64,000 nt of DNA from positions 372,001-436,000 of the forward strand of contig NZ_CP013920.1 in NCBI RefSeq assembly GCF_001534665.1, written 5' to 3'. Origin of the DNA: Candidatus Arsenophonus lipoptenae (lineage in GTDB: Bacteria > Pseudomonadota > Gammaproteobacteria > Enterobacterales > Enterobacteriaceae). Shown piece after piece: positions 1 through 10,745 of the stretch. The position numbers and the translations under genes were made by a program. The notes beneath the pieces were generated by a model that did not search any database, had not been told where the DNA came from, and saw nothing but the letters and a program-made list of their open reading frames with translations. Position 1 is the stretch's first letter. Each line of letters opens with the position of its first letter.

Positions 1-2201
1 AACAAGTAATGCTAGTAGCTCAAAAAGAAGCATCAACTGATGAACCAAGTATAAATGATCTTTTTTCTGTAGGAACAGTATCTTCTGTTTTACAAATGTT
101 AAAACTACCAGATGGTACTGTTAAAGTATTAGTTGAAGGTTTACGCCGTGCAAAAATTACTATGTTAACAGACAATGGAGAATATTTTTTTGCCCAAGCT
201 GAGCATTTTAACTCTCCTAATATCGATGAAAAAGAACAAGAAGTACTAAATAGAACAACTATAAATCAATTTGAAGGTTATGTTAAATTAAATAAAAAAA
301 TTCCTCCAGAGGTATTAACATCATTACATAATATTGAGCAATCAGATAAATTAGCAGATACAATAGCTTCACACATGCCACTTAAATTAGCTGATAAACA
401 ACGTGTACTAGAAATGTCTAATGTAGTTGAACGTCTCGAATATTTAATGGCATTAATGGAATCTGAAATTGATTTACTTCAAGTTGAAAAACGTATTCGT
501 AATCGTGTAAAAAAACAGATGGAAAAAAGTCAACGTGAATATTACTTAAATGAACAAATGAAAGCAATTCAAAAAGAACTAGGTGAAATGGAAGATATAC
601 CTGATGAATGTGAAATATTCAAACGAAAAATAGAAAAGATTAAAATGCCAAAAGATGCTAGACAAAAAATAGAATCAGAATTACAAAAATTAAAAATGAT
701 GTCACCTATGTCTGCTGAAGCAACTGTTTTACGAAGTTATATTGATTGGATGGTACAAGTACCTTGGAATACTAGAAGTAAAGTTAAAAAAGATTTGGTA
801 AAAGCTCAAGAAATACTAGATAACGATCATTATGGACTAGAACGTGTAAAAGAACGTATTCTTGAATATTTAGCTGTACAAAGTCGTATCGTTAAAATTG
901 ATGGACCAATTTTATGTTTAGTAGGACCCCCTGGAGTTGGGAAAACATCACTTGGACAATCGATTGCAAAAGCAACAGGTCGTAAATATATTCGTATGGC
1001 ACTAGGTGGTGTTCGTGATGAAGCAGAAATTAGAGGACATAGAAGAACTTATATTGGTTCTATGCCTGGAAAACTAATTCAAAAAATGGTGAAAGTTGGT
1101 GTTAAAAATCCACTATTCTTATTAGATGAAATTGATAAAATGTCATCAGATATGCGCGGAGATCCATCATCTGCTTTACTTGAAGTGCTTGATCCAAAAC
1201 AGAATATTGTATTTAATGATCACTATTTAGAAGTTGATTATGACCTTTCTGATGTTATGTTTGTCGCAACTTCAAACTCAATGAACATACCAGCACCATT
1301 ATTAGATCGTATGGAAGTTATTCGTCTCTCTGGTTATACTGAAGATGAAAAATGTAATATTGCAAAAAAACATTTATTACCTAAACAGATACAAAGAAAT
1401 GCCTTAAAAAAAGATGAATTAACAATAGATATTAGTGCAATAATAGGTATAATTCGTTATTATACTCGTGAGGCTGGCGTTCGTGGATTAGAACGTGAAA
1501 TTTCCAAATTATGCAGAAAAGCAGTAAAAAAACTAATAATAGATAAATCCTTAAAACATATTTTTATTGATGATAAAAATTTAAAAAATTATCTTGGTGT
1601 TCGTAAAGTCGATTATGGTCGTGCTGATACTAAAAACCGTATTGGACAAGTAACTGGATTAGCTTGGACTGAAGTGGGAGGAGATTTATTAACTATTGAA
1701 ACAGCTTGTATTCCTGGTAAGGGTAAATTAACTTATACTGGATCCTTAGGTGAAGTTATGCAAGAATCAATTCAAACAGCATTAACTGTAGTACGTGCAC
1801 GTGCAGAAAAGTTAGGTATAAACAGTAATTTTTACGAGAAAAGAGATATTCATGTACATGTTCCTGAAGGAGCAACACCAAAGGATGGCCCTAGTGCTGG
1901 TATTGCAATGTGTACAGCATTAGTTTCTTGTTTGATAGGAAATCCTGTTAGAGCAGATGTCGCTATGACTGGAGAAATAACACTACGTGGATTAGTATTA
2001 CCTATTGGTGGTTTAAAGGAAAAACTATTAGCTGCTCATAGAGGTGGCATAAAAATAGTACTAATTCCTAATGATAATCTACGTGATTTAGAAGAAATAC
2101 CTCAAAATGTGGTAGCAAACTTAAAAATCTATCCAGTCAAAACAATTGAGGAAGTTTTTTTTATTGCGTTACAAAACTGTCCTTTTAAAGAAAACAAATA
2201 G
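1..2201 (+). CDS. lon: ATP-dependent protease Lon (5' end cut by window)
   Basis: Lon is the cytoplasmic AAA+ serine protease that degrades misfolded and short-lived regulatory proteins. The frame is open to the left edge of the window, and the first codons align with about residue 49 of the 784-residue E. coli protein, so the ATG at 9 is internal and roughly 50 residues lie outside. Visible parts in order are the remaining N-terminal substrate domain, the AAA+ module with Walker A GPPGVGKTS (about 923-949), and the protease domain with catalytic Ser (GPSAGIA; codon 1893-1895) and Lys (codon 2022-2024), equivalent to E. coli Ser679/Lys722. The C-terminus is about four residues shorter than in E. 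coli. hupB and ppiD, which follow lon in E. coli, are absent. Confidence 0.97.
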   Translation, partial: QVMLVAQKEASTDEPSINDLFSVGTVSSVLQMLKLPDGTVKVLVEGLRRAKITMLTDNGEYFFAQAEHFNSPNIDEKEQEVLNRTTINQFEGYVKLNKKIPPEVLTSLHNIEQSDKLADTIASHMPLKLADKQRVLEMSNVVERLEYLMALMESEIDLLQVEKRIRNRVKKQMEKSQREYYLNEQMKAIQKELGEMEDIPDECEIFKRKIEKIKMPKDARQKIESELQKLKMMSPMSAEATVLRSYIDWMVQVPWNTRSKVKKDLVKAQEILDNDHYGLERVKERILEYLAVQSRIVKIDGPILCLVGPPGVGKTSLGQSIAKATGRKYIRMALGGVRDEAEIRGHRRTYIGSMPGKLIQKMVKVGVKNPLFLLDEIDKMSSDMRGDPSSALLEVLDPKQNIVFNDHYLEVDYDLSDVMFVATSNSMNIPAPLLDRMEVIRLSGYTEDEKCNIAKKHLLPKQIQRNALKKDELTIDISAIIGIIRYYTREAGVRGLEREISKLCRKAVKKLIIDKSLKHIFIDDKNLKNYLGVRKVDYGRADTKNRIGQVTGLAWTEVGGDLLTIETACIPGKGKLTYTGSLGEVMQESIQTALTVVRARAEKLGINSNFYEKRDIHVHVPEGATPKDGPSAGIAMCTALVSCLIGNPVRADVAMTGEITLRGLVLPIGGLKEKLLAAHRGGIKIVLIPNDNLRDLEEIPQNVVANLKIYPVKTIEEVFFIALQNCPFKENK

Positions 2202-2368
2202 CTCTAAATACTATAAAATTAATCATTAACACATATCAATAAATATCTAAATTATAATACATAGATAGCATAACGTGATCTTGTAAATAATACAAATGAT
2301 ATATCTTATATAAGATATTTGTTAAATATATAATTAATAAAACTATTGCATATTATTTCGATAAAATA

Positions 2369-3199
2369 TCAAATTTCATCTACTATTCTTAATAATTCAT
2401 TAATAGAAATTTTTTTTCTAGTATTATCATCAACTTTTTTAATAATAACTGCACTATATAAACTATAATTACCATCTTTAGAAGGTAAATTACCTGACAC
2501 AACAACAGATCCAGCTGGAATGCGACCATAAATAATTTCGCCAGTATTTTTATTATAAATTTTGGTGCTCTGGCCAATATATACACCCATAGATATAACT
2601 GAACCTTCTTCTACAATAACACCATCAACTATTTCAGAGCGAGCACCAATAAAACAATTATCTTCGATAATAGTTGGATTTGATCGTACTGGTTCTAACA
2701 CGCCACCAATTCCAACCCCACCTGATAAATGTACATTTTTACCAATTTGTGCACAAGAACCAACTGTGGCCCAAGTATCAATCATAGATCCTTCGTCAAT
2801 GTAAGCCCCAATATTAACATAAGATGGCATTAATACTGTATTTTTCGCTATAAATGCACCTTTTCTAACTATTGCTGATGGGACAACTCTACAACCTGCT
2901 TTTTGAAATCTAGTGTAATCATAATTAGCAAATTTTATATCTATTTTATCAAAATATTTACTTTCTGCACCATTTATTAATTTATTTTTATTGATACGAA
3001 AAGCAAGTATTACTGCTTTTTTTAACCATTGATGAGTAATCCATTTTCCATTGATCTTATCAGCAATTCTTAAAGTTCCATTATCAAGTTGATTAATTAC
3101 CTGATTTATTGCTGTATTTAATTTAAAATCATCATTTACTGATGTCAGTCTTAAATGATGTGCAAAAGCATTTTCAATAATTATTTGAAGCTGCTCCAT
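2369..3199 (-). CDS. dapD: 2,3,4,5-tetrahydropyridine-2,6-dicarboxylate N-succinyltransferase
   Basis: DapD transfers succinyl from succinyl-CoA to tetrahydrodipicolinate in the diaminopimelate/lysine pathway. The product is 276 aa, close to E. coli (274), and ends in a long left-handed beta-helix of hexapeptide repeats (for example [36 protein letters not shown]). I place the start at 3199 ([12 protein letters not shown], matching E. coli MQQLQNIIETAF), with AGAGGAA upstream. A longer frame to 3286 adds 29 residues with no family match. With sucAB making succinyl-CoA and asd/metL upstream in the pathway, the window holds much of the aspartate-to-DAP route. The glnD/map neighbours of E. coli are missing. 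Confidence 0.96.
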   Translation of the reverse strand: MEQLQIIIENAFAHHLRLTSVNDDFKLNTAINQVINQLDNGTLRIADKINGKWITHQWLKKAVILAFRINKNKLINGAESKYFDKIDIKFANYDYTRFQKAGCRVVPSAIVRKGAFIAKNTVLMPSYVNIGAYIDEGSMIDTWATVGSCAQIGKNVHLSGGVGIGGVLEPVRSNPTIIEDNCFIGARSEIVDGVIVEEGSVISMGVYIGQSTKIYNKNTGEIIYGRIPAGSVVVSGNLPSKDGNYSLYSAVIIKKVDDNTRKKISINELLRIVDEI

Positions 3200-3476
3200 A
3201 ATATTAATTCCTCTATTGTTATCATGTAAATCTTTATTATTTATATTAAAAATAACATGGATAAAACAATATATTAATAAATGCAAAAATATAAAAAATT
3301 AAATTTTAATATATTTTAATGATAACTATTATGATATCTATTTTTTAGATATTATTTATTACTTATTAATATTTGAAAAACTATTACAATAAATCTGTCT
3401 TAATATAAGATAGATTTAAATACGTTAAATAAAATATTAAAATTTAATATACATTCTATAATTTATGGATTCTTAA

Positions 3477-4631
3477 TTAATTAAAACCAACAGCAGAACG
3501 AAGATCAGCTACTTTGTTTATTTTTTCCCATGGAAATTGAGAACGACCAAAATGTCCATATGTTGCAGTTGGCTGATAAATAGGTCGCAATAAATTTAAC
3601 ATTTTAATTAAACCATATGGACGTAAATCAAAGATTTCATTGACAACATGTATAAAAATATCATTAGATATTTTCTCAGTACCAAAGGTTTCAATCATAA
3701 TTGATATTGGCTTAGCAATACCAATAACATAAGAAATTTGAATTTCACAACGATCAGCAAGTCCAGCAGCAACAATATTTTTCGCCACATAACGGGCAGC
3801 ATAAGCAGCAGATCTATCAACTTTAGATGGGTCTTTGCCAGAAAAAGCACCACCGCCATGACGAGCCATACCACCATAAGTATCTGCGATAATTTTACGT
3901 CCAGTTAAACCACAATCACCCATTGGGCCTCCTATAACAAAACGACCTGTTGGATTTATAAAATATTTAGTATTTTTATGTAACCACTTAGTAGGTAATA
4001 CCGGCTTAATAATCTCATCCATTACAGCTTCTGATAATATTTTTGATTTGATTTCTTCAGAATGCTGAGTAGATAATACAATAGTATCTATGCCAACTAT
4101 TTTATTGTTTTCATATTGAAAAGTAACTTGGCTTTTAGCGTCTGGTCGTAACCAAGGTAAGGTGCCATTTTTTCTAACTTCAGATTGACGTTTAACTAAA
4201 CGATGTGCATAAATAATTGGAGCTGGCATGAAAACATCAGTTTCATTATTAGCGTAACCAAACATAATTCCTTGATCTCCTGCTCCTTGTTCTAACACAT
4301 TTTTATGATTTATACCTTGATAAATATCTAATGATTGTTTCCCTATTGCACAAATAACAGCACAAGAATTAGCATCAAAACCCATATCTGAGCTAGTATA
4401 ACCAATTTCACGTATAGTAGATCTAGCAATTTCTTCAATATCAATCCAGGCATTAGTAGTAATTTCACCTCCAACTATTACCATGCCGGTTTTTACATAA
4501 GTTTCACATGCAACTTTAGCTGTTGTATCTTGTTCAAGAATTGCATCTAAAACTGCGTCAGAAATCTGATCAGCAATTTTATCAGGATGACCTTCTGATA
4601 TTGACTCAGAAGTAAATAAATGTGAGGTCAT
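3477..4631 (-). CDS. metK: S-adenosylmethionine synthetase
   Basis: MetK makes S-adenosylmethionine from methionine and ATP in the cytoplasm. The length, 384 aa, equals E. coli. The N-terminal [16 protein letters not shown], the [15 protein letters not shown]-binding hexapeptide region and the C-terminal [19 protein letters not shown] loop are intact. The start is ATG at 4631 with only a weak ribosome site. I saw no MetJ-type operator (AGACGTCT repeats) in the 213-bp spacer before mutH, so methionine repression has probably been lost (inference). In the window SAM is used by PrmB and by other methyltransferases elsewhere. Confidence 0.97.
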   Translation of the reverse strand: MTSHLFTSESISEGHPDKIADQISDAVLDAILEQDTTAKVACETYVKTGMVIVGGEITTNAWIDIEEIARSTIREIGYTSSDMGFDANSCAVICAIGKQSLDIYQGINHKNVLEQGAGDQGIMFGYANNETDVFMPAPIIYAHRLVKRQSEVRKNGTLPWLRPDAKSQVTFQYENNKIVGIDTIVLSTQHSEEIKSKILSEAVMDEIIKPVLPTKWLHKNTKYFINPTGRFVIGGPMGDCGLTGRKIIADTYGGMARHGGGAFSGKDPSKVDRSAAYAARYVAKNIVAAGLADRCEIQISYVIGIAKPISIMIETFGTEKISNDIFIHVVNEIFDLRPYGLIKMLNLLRPIYQPTATYGHFGRSQFPWEKINKVADLRSAVGFN

Positions 4632-4847
4632 AAGTATTTAATTACCTTATTTTTTAAAATATTATTTTAAAACATTAATATTTATACTTTAATTATAATA
4701 TTAAGTTAATGGCATTTCTAGTAATTTTTTATTTGTTTTTTATCCTAAAATAATTTATTTGAATTAACACTAACTTATTGATATTTTATTTAGTAATTAA
4801 AATAAATTTTGAATTACTTAATATTTTTTATTTATTGGATATGATTG

Positions 4848-5579
4848 ATGATTAAAAAATTTCCTATTTCTCCTGAAAATGAAGAAAAATTGCTTAATAA
4901 CGCTAAAAATTTAGCAGGATATACAATAAAAGAACTAGCAAATAATATAAATATATCTATGCCTAATAACCTTAAATGTAACAAAGGTTGGATTGGGAAA
5001 TTATTAGAATATTATTTAGGTGCTAGTGGTGGTAATACAGCAAAACAAGACTTTGCTCATATTGGTATCGAATTAAAAACTATTCCTATTAACTATTATG
5101 GTAAACCATTAGAAACAACTTTTATTTGTGTAGTACCTTTAATTAATAATATAGGAATAACATGGATATCTAGTTACTTACGTTATAAATTATCACGTAT
5201 CTTATGGATACCAATTGAAGGTGAACAAAGAATTCCATTAGCAAAACGAAGAATAGCTTCTCCAATATTATGGAGTCCAAGTAAAATCCAAGAACAATGG
5301 TTAAAACAAGATTGGGAAGAATTAATGGATATGATCGTTTTAGGTAATATTGAAGATATTACATCAAGACATGGGCAATTTTTGCAAATACGGCCAAAAG
5401 CAGCTAATAGTAAGTCATTAACAAAAGGAATAGGAAGAAAGGGCCAACAAATAATGACTTTACCTCGTGGATTTTATCTAAAAAAAAATTTTACAGATAT
5501 AATAATATCTCATCATTTTAATTTATGCTCTAATAATCAATATTTAAAAAAAATAAATAGTTATTTTGATATAATTTAA
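4848..5579 (+). CDS. mutH: DNA mismatch repair endonuclease MutH
   Basis: MutH nicks the unmethylated strand at hemimethylated GATC sites when activated by MutS and MutL. The product of about 243 aa is slightly longer than the E. coli protein (229 aa) because of a lysine/asparagine-rich tail. The catalytic set is intact: Glu54, Asp68, Glu75 and Lys77 in the [14 protein letters not shown] region (E. coli E56, D70, E77, K79). The [12 protein letters not shown] and [10 protein letters not shown] segments are also kept. The ATG at 4848 is preferred over the in-frame TTG three bases upstream. Retaining MutH implies that Dam, MutS and MutL persist elsewhere, which is unusual for a strongly reduced symbiont. 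Confidence 0.94.
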   Translation: MIKKFPISPENEEKLLNNAKNLAGYTIKELANNINISMPNNLKCNKGWIGKLLEYYLGASGGNTAKQDFAHIGIELKTIPINYYGKPLETTFICVVPLINNIGITWISSYLRYKLSRILWIPIEGEQRIPLAKRRIASPILWSPSKIQEQWLKQDWEELMDMIVLGNIEDITSRHGQFLQIRPKAANSKSLTKGIGRKGQQIMTLPRGFYLKKNFTDIIISHHFNLCSNNQYLKKINSYFDII

Positions 5580-5996
5580 TATATAATCTATATATAAAAT
5601 ATAAATTTTGACTGAAATTTTATATGACAAATTTATCATAAAAATTTTTAATATAATTAAATTAAACCATACTAAAACTGTAAAAGATTAAATCTTATTA
5701 ATATATAGTAAAACTATATATATAAAAAATATATATCAATAATCAAATAATCACTAAATTTTAAAATTTATGTTGTTTATTTAATTACAAATAAAAATAA
5801 TAGAAAATTATAAAACAAATATCTTAATATTTGCTGACATTTATATATATATTTATAATATATTTTCTTAAGTTTTAATACTGAATTGTTTTAATAAAAT
5901 TAAAAACATTTGTAAAAAAATAATTTAAAATTATATCAAATACTGCAGTATAACAAAAACATTGAATTAATATAAATATTAATTTATCGAGATATT
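5580..5996. other. AT-rich spacer mutH-recC
   Basis: This is 417 bp of almost pure A/T. I found no coding remnant, RNA gene or convincing terminator. Confidence 0.6.
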
Positions 5997-8900
5997 ATGT
6001 TATATATTTATCATTCTAATCGATTAAATGTCCACAAAAACATAATTTCTAATTTAATTAAAAATTATCCATTAATTAATCCAATAGAAAAAGAAATTAT
6101 TTTAGTGCCAAGTCAAATCATGTCGCAATGGTTACAAATAGAACTTGCATACAGTATAGGAGTTGTGGCTAATATTTCTTTTCTTTTACCATCTAATTTT
6201 ATTTGGAATATTTTTATTCAAGTTTTTTCTTCTTTTCCAAAAAAAAATACTTTTAGTAAAGAAAATATGAGTTGGAAATTTATGAAAATTTTACCATCTT
6301 TATTAGATGAACCAGAATTTAAAGAAATTAAACAATATTTAAATAAAGATATAGATAACAGAAAATTACATCAATTATCATACCGTATTGCTTTTTTATT
6401 TAAAAAATATCTAATTTATCGTCCTCAATGGTTAGAATGTTGGTATAATAAACAAATAATTAATGGATTAAGTAATCATCAACATTGGCAAAAAATACTA
6501 TGGCTAAAATTCATTGAATATTATAAAAAACTTAATCAACATCATTGGTATTATACAAATCCTTATAAAAAATTTATAAATACATTAGACTTACCCTTAT
6601 CTTCTAATATTAATTTGCCAAAACGTATATTTATATGTGGTATTATCTCATTTCCTCCAATATATTTAGAATTATTTAATGCTCTTAGTAAACATATAGA
6701 TATTCATTTAATGATGATGAATCAATGTTATAAATATAATTACGACATACAAGAAGGTAATAATTTAAAAACAAATATTGATACATGCGCAAAATATAAT
6801 ATAAATAAAAAAAAATTATTTCTAAATAATCAATTATTAGAATCTTGGGGAAAATTAGGAATTGATAATTTATATTTACTTTCTCAATTTAAGCAATCTA
6901 ACGAAATTCATAAATTTATAGATATACCATCTGATTCTTTATTACATCACATTCAAAGAGATATTCTAAACTCAAAAAATCTAAACAATATTCGTTTAAC
7001 AAAAAATAGCTATTTTAATAGCTTAAGTAAAAGAAAATTAAATAAAAAAGATAAATCATTGACATTTCATTCTTGCCATAGCCCCCAACGTGAACTAGAA
7101 GTTTTACATGATTATTTATTAAAATTATTTGATGAAAATCCAACATTAATACCAAAAGATATTATTGTAATGGTATCTGATATTAATAAGTATATGCCTT
7201 ACATAAAAGCTGTATTTAACAATGTATCTGCTAATCATAGCATTCCCTTTTCTATATCAGCATATAAAATAGAACACGGTGACTACTCTATTCTACAAAC
7301 TTTTATTTTATTACTTAATTTACCTAATATTCGTTTTACAGGAGAAGAAATATTTACATTTTTAGAAATTCCAGCATTAGCTAGAAAATTTTCTATATAT
7401 GAAAATGAATTACCTTTATTAAAAAGATGGATTAATGAATCAGGGATCTGCTGGGGATTAAATAATGAACATATTTCAATGTTAGACTTGCCTATAACAG
7501 AGCAAAATACATGGAGTTTCGGTTTAAATAGAATGATGTTAGGCTATGTTATGCATAACAATATAGGTACTTGGAATAATATTTCCCCTTATAATGAATG
7601 TACAGGACTATCAGCTAAATTAGTTGGTCATCTTGCGGTTTTTATTGATTATTTATCTAACTGGAAAAATATACTAAATAAGAAAAAAAAATTATCAGAA
7701 TGGTTACCTATAGGTCAGATCATATTAAATGATTTTTTTGAAATTAATGAAAATATTGAATCAATATTTATATTTATTTTAAAACAATGGAAAAAGATTA
7801 TTAATACTGGCATATTAGCAAAGTATGAAGATATGGTTTCTATATCAATTATTCGTAATGAATTAGAGAAAAGCTTTAATGATGAAAAAATAAAACAACG
7901 CTTATTTAATGATAAAATTAGTATTTGTAATCTTACATCTATGCATTCTATTCCATTTAAAGTCGTATGTTTATTAGGATTAAATGATCAAATATATCCA
8001 CGTTCAATACCTACATTAAATTTTGATTTAATAACTGATAATCCACAACTTGGTGATCAAAATTATAGAGATAATGATTATTTTTTATTTTTAGAAGCTT
8101 TAAATTCTGCTTCTCAAATATTTTATCTTAGTTATATTGGATATAATATTAATGATAATCAAGAAAATAATCCATCAGTATTAATAAATGAATTACTTGA
8201 TTATATAAGTCAAAATTTTTGCTTAGAAGGTGATGAACATTTAAATATTGATTTCAGTTCTTTTAAAATAAAAAAACATTTAGTTACTAAACATACTAGA
8301 GTGCCATTTTCAATAAAAAATTATTTATCTAATAGTATTCATCAAAGTTACTCAACTGCATGGTTACAAACAGCTAAAAAAAAAGGAAAAAAACAAATAC
8401 TTTTTTGTAAATCATCACTAATGCCAATAGAACAATATTCTAATGAAATATCATTAGAACAGTTAATTAGTTTTTATCGCCATCCGATAAAATATTTTTT
8501 TCAAAAAAGATTAAAAGTTTATTTTTTTAATAAAGAAGTACATTTACCTGAAAATGAACCATTTATTGTAGATAATTTAGAAAAATATAAAATTAATGAA
8601 CAATTAATGAAAGCTATGATTAATGAGGAATCAATAGAAAATCTATTAACAATAGTACGCGCAACCGGAAAATTACCTGTAAAATATTTTGGGCAAATTT
8701 ATTGGGAAAAACAGATTAAAGATATGCAGCCGTTAGTTAATAAAATTAAGATAAATTATCACAAAGTTATTAATAAACCATTTATTATTAAATTTTTAGA
8801 AAATACTTATTTACACGGACAATTAAGTAATTTGCAACAAAATGGTATTATTCGTTATCGACCTGCTATTCTTACAATTAATGATGGTTTATCTCTATGG

Positions 8901-9350
8901 ATAGAGCATCTAATTTTTTGTTTAATTATTGGAGTTGGTGAAAGTTATTATTGGGGGAAAAATAATAGTGAATGGTGTTTCAATTCTATAGATAAATGTC
9001 AAGCTAAATTATATTTACAACAATTAATTAATGGCTATAAAGAAGGTATGAACTCACCATTAGCACTTTTTAATAAAAGTAGTTGGAAATGGTTAATATC
9101 ATGCTACAATAAAAAAAATAATACATTTGATTTTAAATCAGATAAAATATTATCTAAAGCAAACATGTACCTTATACAATCTATACAAGGTACGCATAAT
9201 CAACCAGGTGAAATTCAAGATAGTTATATTAATCGTGCTTTTAGTATAATAGATAATAATCTATTAAAAAAAATTAAAGAAAATGCAATTACTTATTTAT
9301 TTCCTATGATAATTTTTAGAAAAAAAATCTCTTTTAGTAAAGAAGCATAA
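5997..9350 (+). CDS. recC: Exodeoxyribonuclease V gamma subunit RecC
   Basis: RecC is the scaffold and Chi-recognition subunit of the RecBCD helicase-nuclease, which processes double-strand breaks for RecA. The product is 1117 aa against 1122 in E. coli and aligns end to end. The N-terminus MLYIYHSNRL matches E. coli MLRVYHSNRL, and SIPFKVVCLLGLND and the C-terminal YREGMSAPL-like segment (YKEGMNSPLALF) are conserved. It is strongly enriched in Lys, Asn and Ile. In E. coli recC is followed by ptrA, recB and recD; here a 343-bp spacer and ybgI follow, so the partner subunits must be elsewhere or lost. RecC alone has no known enzymatic activity. Confidence 0.95.
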   Translation: MLYIYHSNRLNVHKNIISNLIKNYPLINPIEKEIILVPSQIMSQWLQIELAYSIGVVANISFLLPSNFIWNIFIQVFSSFPKKNTFSKENMSWKFMKILPSLLDEPEFKEIKQYLNKDIDNRKLHQLSYRIAFLFKKYLIYRPQWLECWYNKQIINGLSNHQHWQKILWLKFIEYYKKLNQHHWYYTNPYKKFINTLDLPLSSNINLPKRIFICGIISFPPIYLELFNALSKHIDIHLMMMNQCYKYNYDIQEGNNLKTNIDTCAKYNINKKKLFLNNQLLESWGKLGIDNLYLLSQFKQSNEIHKFIDIPSDSLLHHIQRDILNSKNLNNIRLTKNSYFNSLSKRKLNKKDKSLTFHSCHSPQRELEVLHDYLLKLFDENPTLIPKDIIVMVSDINKYMPYIKAVFNNVSANHSIPFSISAYKIEHGDYSILQTFILLLNLPNIRFTGEEIFTFLEIPALARKFSIYENELPLLKRWINESGICWGLNNEHISMLDLPITEQNTWSFGLNRMMLGYVMHNNIGTWNNISPYNECTGLSAKLVGHLAVFIDYLSNWKNILNKKKKLSEWLPIGQIILNDFFEINENIESIFIFILKQWKKIINTGILAKYEDMVSISIIRNELEKSFNDEKIKQRLFNDKISICNLTSMHSIPFKVVCLLGLNDQIYPRSIPTLNFDLITDNPQLGDQNYRDNDYFLFLEALNSASQIFYLSYIGYNINDNQENNPSVLINELLDYISQNFCLEGDEHLNIDFSSFKIKKHLVTKHTRVPFSIKNYLSNSIHQSYSTAWLQTAKKKGKKQILFCKSSLMPIEQYSNEISLEQLISFYRHPIKYFFQKRLKVYFFNKEVHLPENEPFIVDNLEKYKINEQLMKAMINEESIENLLTIVRATGKLPVKYFGQIYWEKQIKDMQPLVNKIKINYHKVINKPFIIKFLENTYLHGQLSNLQQNGIIRYRPAILTINDGLSLWIEHLIFCLIIGVGESYYWGKNNSEWCFNSIDKCQAKLYLQQLINGYKEGMNSPLALFNKSSWKWLISCYNKKNNTFDFKSDKILSKANMYLIQSIQGTHNQPGEIQDSYINRAFSIIDNNLLKKIKENAITYLFPMIIFRKKISFSKEA

Positions 9351-9693
9351 TATACTTCATATAGAAGTATGAAATTATTTTTTATTAACCAAAATTAAAA
9401 TATTATGTAATTTTTAATTTTAATATTTTATTCCAAATATTAAATATAATGTAAAAATTTTTACAAAAATTAATATGCTATTTAAATAAAAATATTTAAT
9501 AATAAAATATAAAACTATTAATTATTAGATAGTAATATTACAGATTAAATTATACTTTAACAATATAAACAATATATTAATAAATATATCATTAAAGTTT
9601 AATTATAAGATAATACTAATACAATAGTAGTTTTTAACTAATTTTAAATTTATAAATTTAACTAAATTAATATTGCAAATTGGATAAATAAGT
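9351..9693. other. AT-rich spacer recC-ybgI
   Basis: This 343-bp spacer holds a weak hairpin just after the recC stop (TACTTCATATAGAAGTA, about 9353-9369). There is no recognisable remnant of ptrA, recB or recD. Confidence 0.55.
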
Positions 9694-10437
9694 ATGAATA
9701 ATATTAAATTAGAAAAAATAATCAATCAATACTTAAAGATTGATAATTATCAAGATTATTCACCTAATGGTCTACAGGTAGAAGGTCGCTCAGAAATATG
9801 TAAAATAGTAACTGGAGTTACGGCATCTCAAGCACTGCTTAATGAAGGAATAAAATTATCAGCTGATGCTATCATTGTACATCATGGTTATTTTTGGAAA
9901 AATGAACCACAAGTAATTCTTAATATGAAGCGTAATAGATTAAAAACATTGCTATGTAATAACATGAATTTATATAGTTATCATTTACCACTAGATTGTC
10001 ATCCAATAATTGGCAATAATATACAATTAGGAAATCTTATGGAAGTGGAGATAGAAAGTTATATTACTCCATTCTTACCAATAGGTAAATTTACAAAATC
10101 TATAACTGCTGATAATCTGATATCTCGTTTAAGCAATAGACTAAATCGTCAACCATTATACTGTGGAGATAATGGGCCAATAAAAATACATAAAATTGCT
10201 TGGTCTACTGGTAGTAGCCAAGATTTGATTCAAAAAGCAGCAGAAGCCGGAGCTGATGCCTTTGTAACAGGTGAAGTTTCTGAACAAACAATTCATATTG
10301 CTAGAGAAATGAAAATTCATTTTTATGCTGCAGGTCACCATGCAACTGAAAAATTTGGAGTAAAACTATTAGGTGAATGGTTAAATAAGAATTATGGATT
10401 TCAAGTTATTTTCATAGATATAAATAATCCGGTATAA
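9694..10437 (+). CDS. ybgI: NIF3-family metal-binding protein YbgI
   Basis: YbgI belongs to the NIF3/DUF34 family of toroidal hexamers with a dinuclear metal site. A GTP cyclohydrolase I type 2 label is often attached, but the role is unsettled; a metal-handling or radiation-resistance role has been proposed. The product is 247 aa, equal to E. coli. Metal ligands are visible in VHHGYFWK, in the SYHLPLDCH region, and near the C-terminus in AAGHHATEKFG. In E. coli ybgI lies upstream of the gltA-sdh-suc region; here it directly precedes suc with the intervening genes deleted. Confidence 0.93.
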   Translation: MNNIKLEKIINQYLKIDNYQDYSPNGLQVEGRSEICKIVTGVTASQALLNEGIKLSADAIIVHHGYFWKNEPQVILNMKRNRLKTLLCNNMNLYSYHLPLDCHPIIGNNIQLGNLMEVEIESYITPFLPIGKFTKSITADNLISRLSNRLNRQPLYCGDNGPIKIHKIAWSTGSSQDLIQKAAEAGADAFVTGEVSEQTIHIAREMKIHFYAAGHHATEKFGVKLLGEWLNKNYGFQVIFIDINNPV

Positions 10438-10451
10438 TGAACTAAATTCAT

Positions 10452-10490
10452 ATTCAATTAAATATATTTAATTCAATTAAATATATTTAA
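10452..10490. repeat. Two-copy tandem repeat, 19-bp unit
   Basis: The unit ATTCAATTAAATATATTTA occurs perfectly at 10452-10470 and 10471-10489; the match extends one base further. It is the first of four neighbouring doublets. Confidence 0.95.
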
Positions 10491-10500
10491 ACTTATTTAT

Positions 10501-10535
10501 ACTAACTATATTATTTTACTAACTATATTATTTTA
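10501..10535. repeat. Two-copy tandem repeat, 17-bp unit
   Basis: The unit ACTAACTATATTATTTT occurs perfectly at 10501-10517 and 10518-10534. It begins about ten bases after the previous doublet and is unrelated to it in sequence. Confidence 0.95.
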
Positions 10536-10549
10536 TCTTTTAGATAAGC

Positions 10550-10596
10550 TTCATTAATCTATTAAAATTATTGTTCATTAATCTATTAAAATTATT
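10550..10596. repeat. Two-copy tandem repeat, 24-bp unit
   Basis: Copies lie at 10550-10573 and 10574-10596 (period 24; the second copy lacks the last base). The unit begins TTCATTAATCTATTAAAATT. It abuts the next doublet. Confidence 0.95.
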
Positions 10597-10638
10597 AAAG
10601 ATTCAATAACTATTAATTAAAGATTCAATAACTATTAA
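10594..10638. repeat. Two-copy tandem repeat, 22-bp unit
   Basis: Perfect copies lie at 10594-10615 and 10616-10637. The unit begins ATTAAAGATTCAATAACTAT. It overlaps the end of the preceding doublet by three bases. Confidence 0.95.
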
Positions 10639-10745
10639 CTTTTTAAAAATATACCAAGATCATTTAATAAAAAAATATATTACATTAAATTTTAAAATAA
10701 ATGCATTTCAATAAATATTAATTAAAATATTTGAATAATAAAATA

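Noticed and set aside
9-11. ATG at position 9 as the lon start
   Set aside because: The frame is open to the window edge and the upstream codons continue the Lon match, so this Met is internal (E. coli Met51).
2562-2804. 80-codon plus-strand frame inside dapD
   Set aside because: Antisense to the hexapeptide repeats of DapD; proline/threonine-rich shadow without a ribosome site.
3200-3286. N-terminal extension of dapD
   Set aside because: The extra 29 residues have no family match, while MEQLQ at 3199 fits the family and has an AGAGGA ribosome site.
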